Shown: piece by piece, positions 44,536-58,100 of the stretch
How positions within the stretch are numbered: the stretch's first letter is position 1
Layout of the letters: each line of letters begins with the position of its first letter
DNA from: Sycon ciliatum
Taxonomy: Eukaryota; Porifera; Calcarea; Leucosolenida; Sycettidae
Direction: 5' to 3'
Assembly: GCF_964019385.1 (NCBI RefSeq)
Contig: NC_088643.1
Coordinates: 50,225,395 to 50,289,394 of the forward strand
Length of the DNA: 64,000 nucleotides
The notes under the pieces: model-generated
Seen by the model: the letters and a program-made list of their open reading frames with translations, nothing else
Told to the model about the DNA's origin: nothing
Databases searched by the model: none
Made by a program: the position numbers and the translations under genes

Positions 44536-46203
44536 TGTCTGTTCTCCCTGGCCTGACCGGCAGTATGAATGGAAAGTGTGTTACTATTCTAGACTAGTAC
44601 AATGCACACGGCCGGCAATGGCCATGATGACCACAATTACATGACTGTAGTGTAGGGCTGCAGACGTGCCATCACTGCATCAGGCATGACCACGGGGACA
44701 CGCTAAACCACCACTTGCATTTATGTGTGGATCAAAGAAGACATGAGCACTCAAGTCAAAAATGAAACAACATTACAGAGTCATACTGCAACTTTAGCCT
44801 ACAAAGTTTACAAATAATTGCTGAAGCCTGAAGGCGCAAAGACGCCAGATCAAAGCGCAAAGACCCCAAGCTCCCCAGCTCATGAGTCAGAACGCCACGC
44901 GCCACACGAAGTAGGCACTCACAGTTTTGGCACTTCACTCACCGGCCCCACTTTACGTGTTGTACTGAGTCTGTTGTATACGTGTAGGCGCCGGCGCTAG
45001 GGACAAGCATGCGGCTATGCGGATGGCGGTCCCGATTACCTGATAACCGATACTGCGATAGTGCCAACTGTGTCCTGGTGTTTGTATGACTTCACTTATT
45101 GAAGACATCTGCTGACACATAGAATTGGTGAATTGGCCATGCATGCATGGTTGGTGTGGGTATTCGCCGAATGGGAATGCAAAAGCCACATAGATGTGGG
45201 TGTGCAGGGTTGCAAGCTATGAGGGGGGGGGGGGGGGGGGGGGGGCAGTGACGCTTGCCGGCATGCCATTCAACGAACTTTGCCATTCAAATCTCACTGC
45301 AAGCTTGCACTGCTTGCCGCTAAATACACAACTGCCCCCCCCCCCCTCCCCCATACACACACACACATGGATCGGACCTTACAACGCATAAAAATTCCGG
45401 TAATTTGCGATTACCTTGTCCACATACACTGTTACCTCTTCACGATCACACCGACAGTAACCCGACAGTAACCCGACAGTAACCCGACAGTAACCCGTGT
45501 GGTTTATACCTATAATTAGTATAATACCAAGACGGCAAGAGTACATAAACCTTATTTTAAAAGTACACTGGATGATACTGCATACAAGAAACAAACTCTA
45601 CCTAGCATCATGTGCAGTGTACAGTGTACAGGGTACACAGCCTTGTACAGTAATATTAGCCGATGGAGGTTAACAAGGTGATTGATTGGTGTACGTGTTA
45701 TTGGCAATGAGAGAAGTATCTAAGTTAGGCATGGGCACCACAGCAATGGCTACCCAAGCACCAGCGACACGCATTATGACTGCGATGGAGCACCTACTGG
45801 TGCTTATGACTGCGATGGAGCACCTACTGGTGCTTATGATTGCAGCTGTCAGCACAGTTTGACCTGATTCAGTTCACAGCACTTTGACTCAGTAACAGTT
45901 ACAGCATCTTGCAGAAAAGATACGAAACGGCTTCAATGAGAAAATGTGTGCAGTGCGCCTTGTATTCAGAAACATACTTCAGAAGTAGTACTGATACTTA
46001 TAGCCGACCGTAGACTAACGCAAGTCACCTATTAATTTTATCGAGTGGATCGGTGCCAAAGAGCTCGCATTCAACACAGAACATTGCCTGTTTAATACGC
46101 CGTGATTGTTTGCTGCTGAAGGCTACCAAGTGAACGTAAGCTATCTAATGGAATCCATGCTGTCTGGCTGATGTGTGCCTTGCTGATTTGCACAGGCTCA
46201 GTT
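44536..46203. other. Intergenic region between gene A and the laminin-G gene
   Basis: It must hold the gene A promoter and the laminin-G gene 3' UTR. Visible features: a poly-G tract (45,223-45,245), a poly-C tract near 45,337-45,350, four copies of the 11-bp unit CGACAGTAACC (45,449-45,497), and a duplicated 28-bp unit GCGATGGAGCACCTACTGGTG (45,781-45,838). No gene seen. Confidence 0.5.
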
Positions 46204-49200
46204 CTACAGACACTCTTCGAATTGGTTTGCTCTGCCATCTGCGCTGTCTATCGGTGTTTGCTGCGGGTAGTAGTGACCATTATGGCGATGGACATACCTC
46301 CGCTGAAAGTAGACGACAAGAGCAATGATAATGAGCGCGGCGAAGACTACCAGGATAATCAGAAAGAGCAACGAGAAACCGGTCGATCCAGAACCAGACT
46401 GAGCCAGTTCAATTCCGTTCAGTGTTCCGCTCTGCAGCGTTGGGCTTTTCGGAAGTGTTGACGGCTCGGAGGATCGGCAATATCTGTCCGTATCTCCATT
46501 GCTTGCACATCTGCACTCAAAACTGTTGCTGCTTGCGACATTTATGCAATAGCCCAGGTTACATGATCTTTCCGGTACACAACTTGGACAGTAGTTCAGG
46601 TGCTTCACAGACGCATTGCCCTGGTTCCGCAGGTCAACTTCCATTCCGTTCACGACCGCACTGCTCAAACACCCAACAAAATTCCGTGCACCGAAGCGTA
46701 CATCCGTTATGGAACCAGAGCCGGTCACATTGAGAGGACTAGACTTGAAACCGTCCAGTACGACCTTCATATAGCCATTCATCAAGTACACAAGAAGTAC
46801 GTGTAACTGTCCATCGTGAAAGTCCGGTATCGTACTCCAAGACATTGCAAATGGCTGGCTAGTTCCCGTTTGCCGATTGTCTAACGTCAACATGTTGCTT
46901 TCGGTAAGGGTGATGAACACGATATTCTTCTGTGAATCTTGCATGCGCACTATATGCAAGTCGGTGCTTTTTGTAATGCGAAACTCCACCGAGACAGCAA
47001 CCTGGGTCGTGGGAGGGCTGATGGTTGAGCGGACGTGACTGTTCTGCAGAAACACTGGGTGAGTCACCATTGAGTGCAATCCCAGGAGAGCCGTGCCTCG
47101 CACAATGTCATTCGTGGGTGTGGGGTAGCCGTCCAGGACATGGTCACCGTTGACGAGAACCTCATTGATATACCCGCACAGGGGCTTGGGGATTCGGCCG
47201 GTCACCAGAGTCAGTTCCTCGATCGGCCGATATTTACCGATCACCACCGCCGTGATTTCCAGGGGCAGGAAGAGCAGAATCTGTGCCTGCTTTCCCTGCA
47301 CGTCCAGCGTGACACTGTCACTGGATACCATCAGGTGCACAAAACCCCGACTGCGACTTGCCGGCAGGAAAGTGTTGCGACTGCTTGCCCATGAGTAGGT
47401 TTGCCGTTGAGGAATAGCCATGAAAAATCCCCCTGCTGATTTCTCAATGACTAGGATTGGCCGACCGGCAGGGTCATATGCAGCCAACAGAGCAACTGCA
47501 GTGTCTGGATCGGTATTGTCAAACCTGAACATGACCGAAAGTCCTGCAGTTGTGTTCAACCGACTCGTGTCCAAGTGTAGGAAATGATCACAGCGTAAAG
47601 TCACCATTGTCGATTCTAAGCACAAATCGAAAGAAGAGATCAATGTGAAAAACAAACAAGAAGGCATTTCTGGTGTATTTCAAATAGTGTAGTACCTGCA
47701 CGCCATGATGTCTTTTGCATAGCCCCTATTCTGGAGGTAGGTCACGGATTAGATGGGAGAATATGTGTGAATTGAGCTCTAGTCCCCACCTGTTTGCGTG
47801 GGAAGTACCCTGGAGGGTTGTGATGCACACACTTCTGAACTACAGCCAAGCGGCAGTGAGCCATGGAAATTGGGGGAGAAAACAGCAAAAGTGATGCTGC
47901 ACACAGTTTTTTCCCCATCCCAAATTATTGGCAGTGATTCACAGGATGATAGCAAGCTTCAAATGCCTTCCAATGGATGCCTAAGAACACCTTCAAATGG
48001 TGGGCAGTTCTCATGCGTTCCCCAAGCACTTCGCCACGAACACACAACTACTCTAAAAACTCCTGTGGCCATTCGACCCTTTGCCATAGGGCCTATTGGC
48101 AACCCTAGTTAACGTAACCAATACTAATGCAATGTATTTCATTAGTATCAAATACGTACCATGCTGGCACATTGGTCCGTAATACCCTGTCTGCTGGCAG
48201 TTGCATGTTGGGCCAGTCCACGACGACTGGCATGCGCCAGAGTTCCGGCAGTATTCCTGTCCAGCACAGAAATCATGATCACAGCTGCTGATGCTGCCAT
48301 CAGTGACAGGCCACGAGGAATTAGTAGCATTTGCGGCCAGGTAGCGCTGTGACGAGCAGGGGAAGTCAGCTTCGGCTGAAAAGCAAAGCCCATTGATGCG
48401 CAGCTGTCCAATGCACCCCACGAAATGACCCAATGCTGGAAAGTGTCCTGTGCCGACTGCAGTGTTGACACATCTGCTTTCAGGCCCGCCAACAAGTACC
48501 TGTGAGGCGTTCAAGCCACCTATTAGCTTTGGACTTGATGGCAGTGAGGGTGCTTCCAGTTCGACTTGCTCTTTCTCATCTACTTGCATGACCAGCTGCG
48601 TGCGAGTTTGCCAGATTTTCACTGCATGTACTTGCTTGTCGCTATAGCTCTTCTGCGAACACCTGCTCTGTGCTCCGATATGCACACACAGCAGGCTGTT
48701 GCTGATGAAAACACCCCCGGCAGGAGGATCTGTGCTCTGCGCATCGAGGAAGCCTAGCACTGTGCTGTTGTGCTGGGCAGTCCTGAAGCTAAACGCTATG
48801 CTTTCCAGCTGTTTCAGCCTAGTATCGGAAATCAGCAAGGATGACTTCTTGGACAGGAGCAGCAGGGCCTCGTTATTACAGCGGTATAGTTTAGGCTCAC
48901 AGCGACTGCCAAATGTTACTTGTCCCTGGCGGATTGTTTGGGATTGAGTTTCTCCTGCTCCAATGCTTGCTAGTTTCAGAACATGGTTTCCATCCACATA
49001 CACACGTCTCATGCAGCCATAATAATTGTCACCACCGGGAGATAATCCAATTGTATTGCCGCCGCCACCCACCAGAACAGACCAGCGCAGTGATCGCCAC
49101 TCGTCGCGCAGCAGCATGGGCTGATACACGGCCGTGTAGGCTTCGGCGTTGACGAGCAGGTGAATGGCTGTCCGTCGAATGTACACAGCAACGCGCACCC

Positions 49201-50134
49201 AGGAGTCGCTCAGTGGCAGTGCGTTGGACATGATCACTGTTGACTTGCTTTTCTGCAAGAGGGCAGCTAACACTTTATTCCCAAACTGCATGACCTGAAC
49301 GAACACGTCACGTTGCGACTGCAGCTTCAGCAGCAGAGCACTGTTGGTTTGAGACGAGAGCTGAAACTCAATTTGCAAAACGGTGAGCGGGTGCTCTTTG
49401 GTATCACAGCGTACATCAACGGGCAATGCAGGCAAGTAGATGTTAGCATCTCCAGGGAAGGATGCAATTAGGCTGTCTGCACACATGCATAAAGCACAAA
49501 TGGTCAAGAAAAACACATCGCCGACATGTTACTGCCTGTTTAAAGGCCAATCAGGTGCAATCCAACACCGCTATGCAACACCGCTATGCAACACCGCTAT
49601 GCAACACCGCAACACCGCTATGCAATCAGGCCATCAGGCTGCTCTATGCCATTGTGCCGTTGTGCAGGTCTACAGTGTGTGCAATTAGTCAATCAGCCCG
49701 CTCTATGCTATGCAATCGGTCCATTGTACTGCTCTATGCAACCGGCTCATTGTGCTACTCTATGAAACCGACCCATTGTACTGCTCTATGAAACCGACCC
49801 ATTGTGCTGCTCTATGCATGTGCACTCAGCAACTCACAGTTAGAGTATTTTCTGTGACCTGCAACCAATGGCACTACCCCCCCCCCCCTCTCCCACTTTT
49901 TCTCACTTACTCACTCATTCACTCACTCACTCCCTCTCTCTCTCTCTCCCTCTCTCTCTCTCTCTCACCTCATATATCAGACCTCAGACCTGCCCACCGT
50001 GGTAGCCATGATAGCGAACAGCTTTGTTAGACATAGCAACTTGTGCTGGGATTACACCATTCAACAGCTTGCAAGGCTGATGAATTGACCGCCACTAATT
50101 TTAGCCTGGTCTACACCACATGGCTGATTGAAGC

Positions 50135-50227
<93 letters not shown>

Positions 50228-51367
50228 TTGACCTTTGACGCCCATCGCCGGAGGCGATGATAGCAATGCTACGGCAGAAGCCATAGCAACTTGTGCTGGG
50301 ATTGCACCATTCAACAGCTTGCAAGGCTGAAGAATTGACCATCACTATTCAGCCTGGTCTACACCATACAGCTATTTGAAGTGACTTTTTCTGGCCAGTG
50401 AATCCCACACACACACACACACACACACGCAGATGCACACAATCGCATGTGCACACGCACACTCGTTCCTCATTTTTAATCTTCTTCTGCAGCTCACGCT
50501 TGACTGCATGCCCACGGAAAATGCTGAACAGTTCGAACAGATTGGTTCAGCATTTGCCACTATGTGTTGGGGAAGTGTGTACAATAGTACATCCCATTTA
50601 CCTTGCATGCATGACATTGTCTTGCGTCCACAGCCACAACTGTTCTCCAAACCAGTCGATGGCGATCCTATGAACTGATTGCCAGCCGCATGCTTGTCGC
50701 AGCACCACGCTCCATCGGCAAACAATCGCATCTTGGTTGTGCGCGTCGGATCAGAAATCTTGCCATTCACCGCCATACCATAGATACACGCGTCCCAGCT
50801 ACTGAAGGCGTTTGGCGAAGGCACTGGAGCCGCTGCACTTGATGCACTGCTGGCATTGTTCTTAGCAACCTCCCTCCACTCATAGGTTGTGTTATCCAGC
50901 AGCAGAGATTGCATTTCCGGACGACCATCCTCTTTCCTGACAAGGGTCATCAGCAATGCGTGAACTCGCCCGTTGAATGTTGCACGAGGTGGTCGGAGCG
51001 TGTACAAAACCACGCTTCCACTCTCGTACAGGGCGAACGCCAAGCTGTAATCGTCAACGAACAGGGTAAAGCGTGGACCAGAAGGATTGTTCACGCCGAG
51101 TATCTGACCACTGCCCGCATGACTGCTAAACTGCACGCTGATGTTTAGTCCAGTTTGCGACACGGCTTGACCTACGTCGTGATCGTGTTCCGCGCGACAA
51201 GCCGGAAGGTCAGCGTACACTGCCGGCGGCACAGTAGCTGCGGAAACAGCCAGCACCACCACCGCAGGGCAGAGTACCACTACCACCAGCGCTACTCCCA
51301 GAAGAACCATCGTGGGAATACTGCGACGAACATGGCCAGCCATCCTATTCTCGATCTCCAGTCCCAA
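46204..51367 (-). CDS. Neurexin/Caspr-like laminin-G and EGF transmembrane receptor
   Basis: Three exons: 51,367-50,602, 49,476-48,160 and 47,615-46,204; all phase 1, summing to exactly 1165 codons (1164 residues). Start choice is open between Met at 51,367 and at 51,343; both precede a hydrophobic signal segment. Exon 1 codes for one laminin-G-like domain and a Cys-rich end. Exon 2 codes for two laminin-G domains and an EGF (CDHDFCAGQEYCRNSGACQS... to MC, about residues 655-693). Exon 3 codes for two more laminin-G domains, a second EGF (CVPERSCNLGYC...), a transmembrane helix (about 1107-1131) and a 33-residue tail. The juxtamembrane RRYVHRHNGHYYPQQ resembles the protein 4.1/FERM-binding motif of Caspr, neurexin IV and syndecan-type tails, and the C-terminus EECL fits a class III PDZ ligand. 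It is probably an adhesion or junction receptor. LamG order differs from classical neurexin, so orthology is unproven. Confidence 0.88.
49565..49815. repeat. Short degenerate tandem repeats in intron 1
   Basis: CACCGCTATGCAA repeats (49,567-49,625) followed by irregular copies of CATTGTRCTGCTCTATG (49,680-49,817). No coding value. Confidence 0.8.
49980..50440 (-). repeat. Two LINE/SINE tail units in intron 1 of the laminin-G gene
   Basis: Two tandem units share GATAGC, CATAGCAACTTGTGCTGGGA, CACCATTCAACAGCTTGC and GCCTGGTCTACACCA. The second carries the hairpin CATCGC/GCGATG (50,243-50,259) and ACCTTTG repeats next to (CA)n (50,190-50,226); the first has a decayed version (about 49,992-50,011). 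On the minus strand these match tail 1 at 772-840. (CT)n and (CA)n separate the units. Confidence 0.75.
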
Positions 51368-52873
51368 CTGCTACGTATCGATGACAAGATCCAGCAAGCC
51401 TTCACCACAAAAAAAATTGTTCCAAGTCGCATTCACAGTGGAACGGTTGGACCGTTCAATGATGGTACGTTTCCAGTGAACCTCGGCGGCTCCAGTGTCG
51501 AATCTACTCGTAGATCTGAACTTCAGTCTTGGCTGACTTCTAGCTTCACATCAGCCTAGCCGTGTCACCAAGTAATCGCCCCCTGCATCGGCCCATGGCC
51601 TGGGACTCAGTATCGTTCCTTCAAAACTAACGTTACTTTACCACAGCAGATCTACTCAGTGAGTAGATCTACAGGACCGACTAGCGACTGCACATGTGCT
51701 GATTCTGTAGGAGACTGCATTGGAGACTGAGGAGTAACAAGAAAATCGTCCTCTGTCACTACAGAGTAGATCTACAGTTGAACTGAGGCAAGTAGATCTA
51801 CTACTGTACAGCTTACATAATAATTATTATGGACTCACTCGACTCCTGATACATGTATCGAACACCATTGTGAAGGAGAATTAGTTCTTTATAGCCGAAG
51901 TCCGTTATACTGGCATGTGGCCCATGGCATGCGGCAGTATGAGTGAACGTGGTCTGCATATGCGTCCCTTCAAGATAAGGTTCGTTAGAAACGAAATGGT
52001 TCGCTACAATGGTTGTATGGGTTCAAACATTGACATGAGCTAGCATGGAACGGTTCATTATTTTTTACATGTATCACGAAATTCGTTATAATTATGTGAG
52101 TTCGTTATAAGTGGTGTCGACGGTATGTTTTTTTTGGCTTTGGATCACGGACAACGCCATCATGGCGTCATCAAGAAATAAAGCAGCTGAGGTCGAGGGA
52201 CTCGACTGCAAAAACCTGAAACAGCGGAAGGAAGAAGTGTGCAGACGGAGTCTGTCAGCGTCGGTAACCACACAGACACACATATACGTACATCGTCAAC
52301 TGCACAGAACAGTAACTGTTACAAACTTACGATTATTATGTCATTGGCAAGAGATAGTGCAGTGAGGTGATTCTGACAGTGAGTGCAGTGATAACTACTA
52401 GTAGTAGTAGTACATGTACAGTGTACTGCTCGGATTAGTAGATCTACTGGTGAATGCTAGGTGCGGACGCCGCGGAGGCTTCCCAGGAATCCCTGAGTCA
52501 GTGTCATCACCTGATCATTGTGAACGAGGAGGTAACTGCCTGACTGGTCTAAAACTAAGTAAAAGTGAGTGCAGCTACAGTGTACTAGGTCACTCGACGG
52601 ACTTGGGGTCTTGGGTGCGGGGACGTCTAGTCTGTGCAATTATGTAGCACAATACCCACGCATACAGTGATCCTCTTGGAGCTCAACCGCAGAGTCCTCA
52701 GAGTCACTGGCTTCAGCCATCAATGCCCATCATGCAACTAAGTACTTCAGTAGCTACACAGTGTGAGTGTGACGTAGCGAGTCACGGAGTCGGTACATGT
52801 ACACACAGGTATGCAGCAGTAGTCTGGCGACTTGACTCGTGACAACACCGAGGACTACTTGCAAGTACTAGTA
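51368..52873. other. Divergent intergenic region, part 1
   Basis: Between the divergent starts of the laminin-G gene (-) and gene B (+). It presumably holds the laminin-G gene promoter. Many short palindromes of GTAGATCTAC type occur at 51,645-51,800 and 52,436-52,450. No coding sequence recognised. Confidence 0.5.
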
Positions 52874-53254
52874 AGGCCAAACTAAAGAAGGTGTGTGGTT
52901 CGACTAACATGGACATTTTTTTTACGGGCGGGCGGGCGGATTTTTTTTTTTTAATATATTTTTTAGTACATGTAAATACACTGTATACGCGTATCGAGTA
53001 GACTCTACTACCAGCACAAGGCAGCAGTCGTACCACTCACTGCACTGCACTGCAGTACAACTACAAGTCAAGTCCAAAACTTGCAAAAGGAGCCGCCTGC
53101 GTCCGCAGACTCACGCCGCACAGCACGTAGACGTGGACGTGTTCAGTCCACGTACGTCAGTCACACGACAGCCCGCCGAAAAAAAGTTACGGTCGGGCTG
53201 AAATTGTACGGTCGGTCGGGTGAGTCGAACCACACACCTTCTTTAGTTTGGCCT
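52874..53254. mobile_element. MITE-like element with AGGCCAAACTAAAGAAGG ends
   Basis: The 32-bp end (52,874-52,905) is repeated inverted at 53,223-53,254. The 381-bp element has an A/T-rich interior and no coding capacity. Confidence 0.85.
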
Positions 53255-53506
53255 AACAGTAATAATTATTATTAGTTGTAGTAACTGTTGTCGACCAGGT
53301 ACATGTACATGTACCTGTATAGACAGATTGTCAGCTGCATGCATAGCATTGCTGTATTGTTAAAGTTAATGAAATTATTTCTATACAATGCGCAACATTG
53401 TTCTACGTCGACTACTAGTAATCAGACGCTACGCATGGGGTCATAATCAGCACGACGATCCCAATAGTGTACAATACTATTGATTGACAGGTTCACATGT
53501 TGGGAG

Positions 53507-53600
53507 ATTGACAGTCAGTGTGTTACAAAGCGGAGGACGCACGAAAACAGTGCTCCCGACTAGACTACAGTACAACGAGTTGGCAGAGTCACGCTCCTGG
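53507..53600 (+). repeat. Novel interspersed repeat, copy 1
   Basis: GATTGACAG, GCGGAGGACGC, GAAAACAGTGCTCC, TTGGCAGAG in order. It shares this series with 53,709-53,795 and, inverted, with 58,091-58,177. Confidence 0.6.
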
Positions 53601-53708
53601 GGGCATCTCAACCGTATGGGGCATAGCCCCAGTTTGTGTTAAAACCAGGAATAGCGGGGAGCACATGTACTAGTATGATGTAGTGGGACACAAGTCTACT
53701 ACTATTGT

Positions 53709-53795
53709 TTGATTGACAGCATGAAACAAGGTGGAGGACACTGTGTTCGGAAACATGACCTTACTACAACCTTCGGCGGTTGGCAGAGCCCCGGT
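53709..53795 (+). repeat. Novel interspersed repeat, copy 2
   Basis: GATTGACAGCATG, GGTGGAGGACAC, CTACAACC, CGGTTGGCAGAGCCCCGG. It is diverged from copy 1 but closer to copy 3 at its right end. Confidence 0.6.
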
Positions 53796-53879
53796 CCCTG
53801 CCGACCATTTGAACCATATGGGTGTTGAACCCGGTTCTGACCCTCATACTAACAATATGCGTGAACTATAACAACTGGT

Positions 53880-55128
53880 TTATCTAATACTAGTTCTGAA
53901 CTAGTATTGGGTTATAATAAGTCTACTACTAGTAACAGATCATTTTCAGGACAGTCATACATGTACGTGCACAATTAATTTTAGTACCAAACTGACAAGG
54001 AGTACTGAGACATTCCAAGGCATAAAAGGGAGCTTGAGCGGTAAGATGGCGCCACCCAACGGCCTTCCAACTTGGAAGGTTCATGGATATTAGTGATAAT
54101 TCAAAAAAGAGGAAGGTAGGCGCCATCGAGCCAAACACAAGCTGCATTCCAAGGCTCCATGGAATGTTGGCTTGGTACGATAACGGGATGGTTAGAGATT
54201 GGACAATATGGTCTAACCACAGTTCGACAACGCAAAACAACAACCACCCAACTTGGGAGGCTCAATTTTTATCAAAGATAATAATAATTTTACTTTGAAG
54301 TAATGATAAACGAAATGTCTCTGCAGTCGACTAGTCCTTGTCTAAATTCTACACATCTGACTGCTCAAATTCTGGTCTGGTTGGTGGACTCTAACTCAAA
54401 ACTTCCTTGTGCTCCACTGTTTCCTATGTTTTCAATGTATCATTAGGCTCGTACTATACTGTCTTCAGCTACCTAGCTTTACTTTACAAAGAAGTATACT
54501 TTCCTTCAGTACGAGTGCTAGTACATGTGTATGTCCAAAGTACTGCGGACATGCATGGCAGTGCCATCATTGACATTTTCATGTCCGTACCCGGGAGTCA
54601 CAGTGAACCATGCCGCATGCGAACTTAGCTCCTGTGACCGTCCGTCCGACAGCTGAGCTCATCCCACTAGTGCACTAATAATTATTATGACAGGCCAGGA
54701 CAAGTCAACCTGTCGCATCCCATCATGTCTGGCGGCACTGTCGAGTGTTGAGTTACTCAGTAGTATGACAGGATGAGACAGAGCACGTGGATTTCCGATG
54801 CACTGGTATCGTGAAGGATGGACCGTTGATTACTGATGGTATAATACAGGTCTCTAAGGTCCAAAGTACTCTTTATCTCCTGGGGAAATGGTTCGTACCT
54901 TCACACCGAAATGTCTTGTGATTACGATCGGTTGTCTTCAGTGACGCTGCTGTTCAATGTGGTATGGAGAGGACAAGAGAAGAGATTCTGGCGGAAGACT
55001 ATTCGAAAGAGAAGAATGAGACTGTGTTGTGATGAAAACAATACTTCTGGGCGGTTTGGTTAGACTTCAAATTGATTTTCATCAGCTTATCCAGTGGCTA
55101 TCGTGGTTCTCAGTGACCCAAGCCAAGG
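53880..55128. other. Divergent intergenic region, part 2
   Basis: It should include the gene B promoter and 5' UTR. I see only short palindromes (ACTAGTTCTGAACTAGT near 53,890) and no coding sequence. Confidence 0.45.
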
Positions 55129-58100
55129 ATGGACAGTGACACCAGCGAAAGGCAACCTTTTGCCGATACTGGCTCCCCGAGGATAGGTATTAGGCGACGA
55201 AGTTGGCCTGAATGGCACTCATCATACACGGTTCTGCTAGTATCGCTTCTTGAAAGAGTGGGTAAGGGTGGACTTGTCGTGAATCTTGTGCAATACTTGG
55301 AATTCCACAGTTTCTTGGGCTGGAGCTCAAACAGTGCTACGATTGCCACTTTGCTCTGCACGAAGTTGTCCATGTTGGGCGCAATACTGTCTGGCTTACT
55401 AGCGGACACTCTGTTTGGCCATTACAGAGTGTTACTAGTGTCACTGCTGCTGCAGTTGGCCGGCTCGTTGCTTTTGCTGGCAGCGGTCGTTGCGGAGTCG
55501 AATGTTGCACACGATGAGAAGCATCATAGCTCACTTGAAGGCTTGGTGATCTCTGGGCTAGTCCTGTTCGGCCTCGGTCTCGCAGGATCAACAGGAACCG
55601 AGATCCCGCTCGGAGTCAGTCAGCATGCTCTGAGGGGAGAAAGTGGACAACAGGCCAAGGTGTTCTTTCCCCGCTACTACTGGTGCATTAATGTAGGCTC
55701 CATGCTTGGCTTGTTGTCTGGAGTTATACAGGTTCAGGAATCTTACCATGTTTACGGCTACATACTTCCACCCGTCTTCTATTTCCTCAGTGTCATTGCG
55801 CTTCTCCTACTAAATAGAACCCAGGGCCTGCTGGAGGGCCGGGTCAGCCGGGTCACGCGCCCGGCTGGGGAACTGCACGACCTGGCTGAACAGATAACAC
55901 CGGGTCCAGTCTGACCTGGCTGAAAAATGTCTCAAACTGACAATGGATTCCTAAAATACCGGTATTTTACGACTCGCGGACCCCATCTGTTGCAAATCTA
56001 GCGCAATCGTAGTCAGTCCACGTCCACAAGCGACAGAAACTCGGCTAGGGTCAACTGGGGTCAACTGGTTCGAGTGCGATCTCGCCAGCGGCGAGCAGGA
56101 AGTCAGGACATTCAAAGTCGATGGGGGCAGGCAGTCAAAAGCGGCGCGAAGAGAAAAAGAACTCACGCTTTGTCGTTTACCTTCTACGTTTGCTTCGAGA
56201 GAGCAACAAATTAATGGCTGTGAAAACAGTCGAGAGAGCAAAAAAAGGCTGAGAGCAAAAATGGCTGTGAAAACAGTCTAGTACGGAGCCTCGGGAGGGA
56301 GCTTTAACCGATGCTGCTCATGGCAACCGCAAATCGGGCCGAGTCATTTGCATCTGAGGGCACGCGGTGCCGATGGCCTCGCAGACTGGCAACAGCCGCA
56401 CGGATGAGGGCAAAGCTGAGCTTACATCGGACGTAGGAGATTGTGGCAGCGTACGGCTCCTGCTTCTTGTCGGCGAGCATCGATGCCAGCCGAGCATAGA
56501 GTGCTGTCGCAGCTTTGCCATACCCTCCAGTGCAGGACAAGACAACTGGTGAGAAGGAGGCGTGCTCGACGTTGGTGATCCGTTCCTCGTAGCGGCGACG
56601 CTTCTCCTGCTCATGTCGCTTGTACACAGCGGGCAAGGCAAACTTGGCGTTGGTGGGGGCGTGGGGGTTGAAAACCCGGACATCAAAGTACGAACGCTCG
56701 TACCGACCTCCCCAGACTCCACTGGCACCGATGTCTAGGCGGGCGTTGTCTTCAGTTGAAGCTGACCGTAGCGTCATCCTCTCACCTGTCAGCGGCTCTA
56801 GCAGCGGTTCCACCACAACTTGGTGCGCAACTTCCTTCATGATGGATGCTGTGAGGTCGCGTACCTCGTTGTGGCGGAGGCTAGGGTAGCCGCCGGTTGA
56901 GCAGGAGAGAGCATGGGCCACGGTGAATGATTTACCACAGCTGCAAGCAGAGGGCAAACGCTTCAGAGGCCAGCCATATCGCAATGAAACCGCATCGTGA
57001 AATGCGCCCTTCGATAGCGTGAAGCCAAACATCTTCAGTGGTTTGCATGTCAGCCACGACGAGGCACCCTTCTCCGCCGCCAGCTCCCTGGACCGCTTTA
57101 AGTCCGAAGCGATGCTCTCTTCCACAGCGACTAGGGTCTCCTTCTCCCTTACGGAGTGGATCCTGCGCACCTTCGCCTTCTCTGCCTTCATGGTGTGGTG
57201 AACATCACCTAGTTCCGTGTTTTGCACAATGATCCGCTCCACCAATGGCTGCGTGATGGTCCTGGAGTCATCCAACTGGCTGGCGAGATCGCACGTGTTG
57301 ATTAGACCCATGCCCCCTAGGCGACAAGGCAGAGCGAGGAGAGTGCGGGTGGTCTGATCAGGAGCGGGGTGTCCTGTGAGCGCCGGGGGGTTCTACGTTT
57401 GCTTGAATTGCGGACTTTGATAGTTCGCCTTGTTCTCTAAAATTTCCGATTTCTGGTAATAAATTCGCCTTTCTGTTTTCCTGCGTTTTGAGCAGGCTTT
57501 TTTGGTTGTTTTTCTGCCGGATGATCTGACCCGGCTTGACCCGGCTGGCCTGCATGCGCCAGGTACACTTTGACCGGGCTGCGTTGAATGTCTAGAGCAG
57601 GCCCTGAGAACCATTCTTGGAGAGATGCCGTCGCGCGCAAATCCCATCTCCGACACTTGGACCGTTGCCAAGGAAGCCATTCGAGTTCGATGGAGGAAAA
57701 ACAAGAGAAGCCCCATGGTTTTCACCCAGGAGAGGCAAGGCGCCAACCGGCTGTACTGGAAAGATTCTGCTGGGTCTCTTGCGAACTGGGTGAGGTACGC
57801 CGAGAAGACGTATGGAGGCAGCTTCGATTACAACCGTGTCGCCAAGGTGCACAACTTCCTCTCCGTTCTGGCAGTTCTCTCCGCCATGATGTTTTGTCAA
57901 ATCACTCTGGCACAGGTACTAATATGGTAGATTGCACACACGCACACATACACATGCGCACGCAACCACGCACACGCAGACACTGCGTGACACTGACCTT
58001 TCAGCAATTTTCCCGCCAACGTTCCCACGTTTAAACGTTTTAAGACTTGTGATAGTAGATGTGTTACTATAGCTAAGCCTTGTTTGATAAACCGGGGCTC

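Noticed and set aside
45446-45497. 11-bp CGACAGTAACC repeats as telomeric sequence
   Set aside because: Does not match TTAGGG-type repeats; only four copies.
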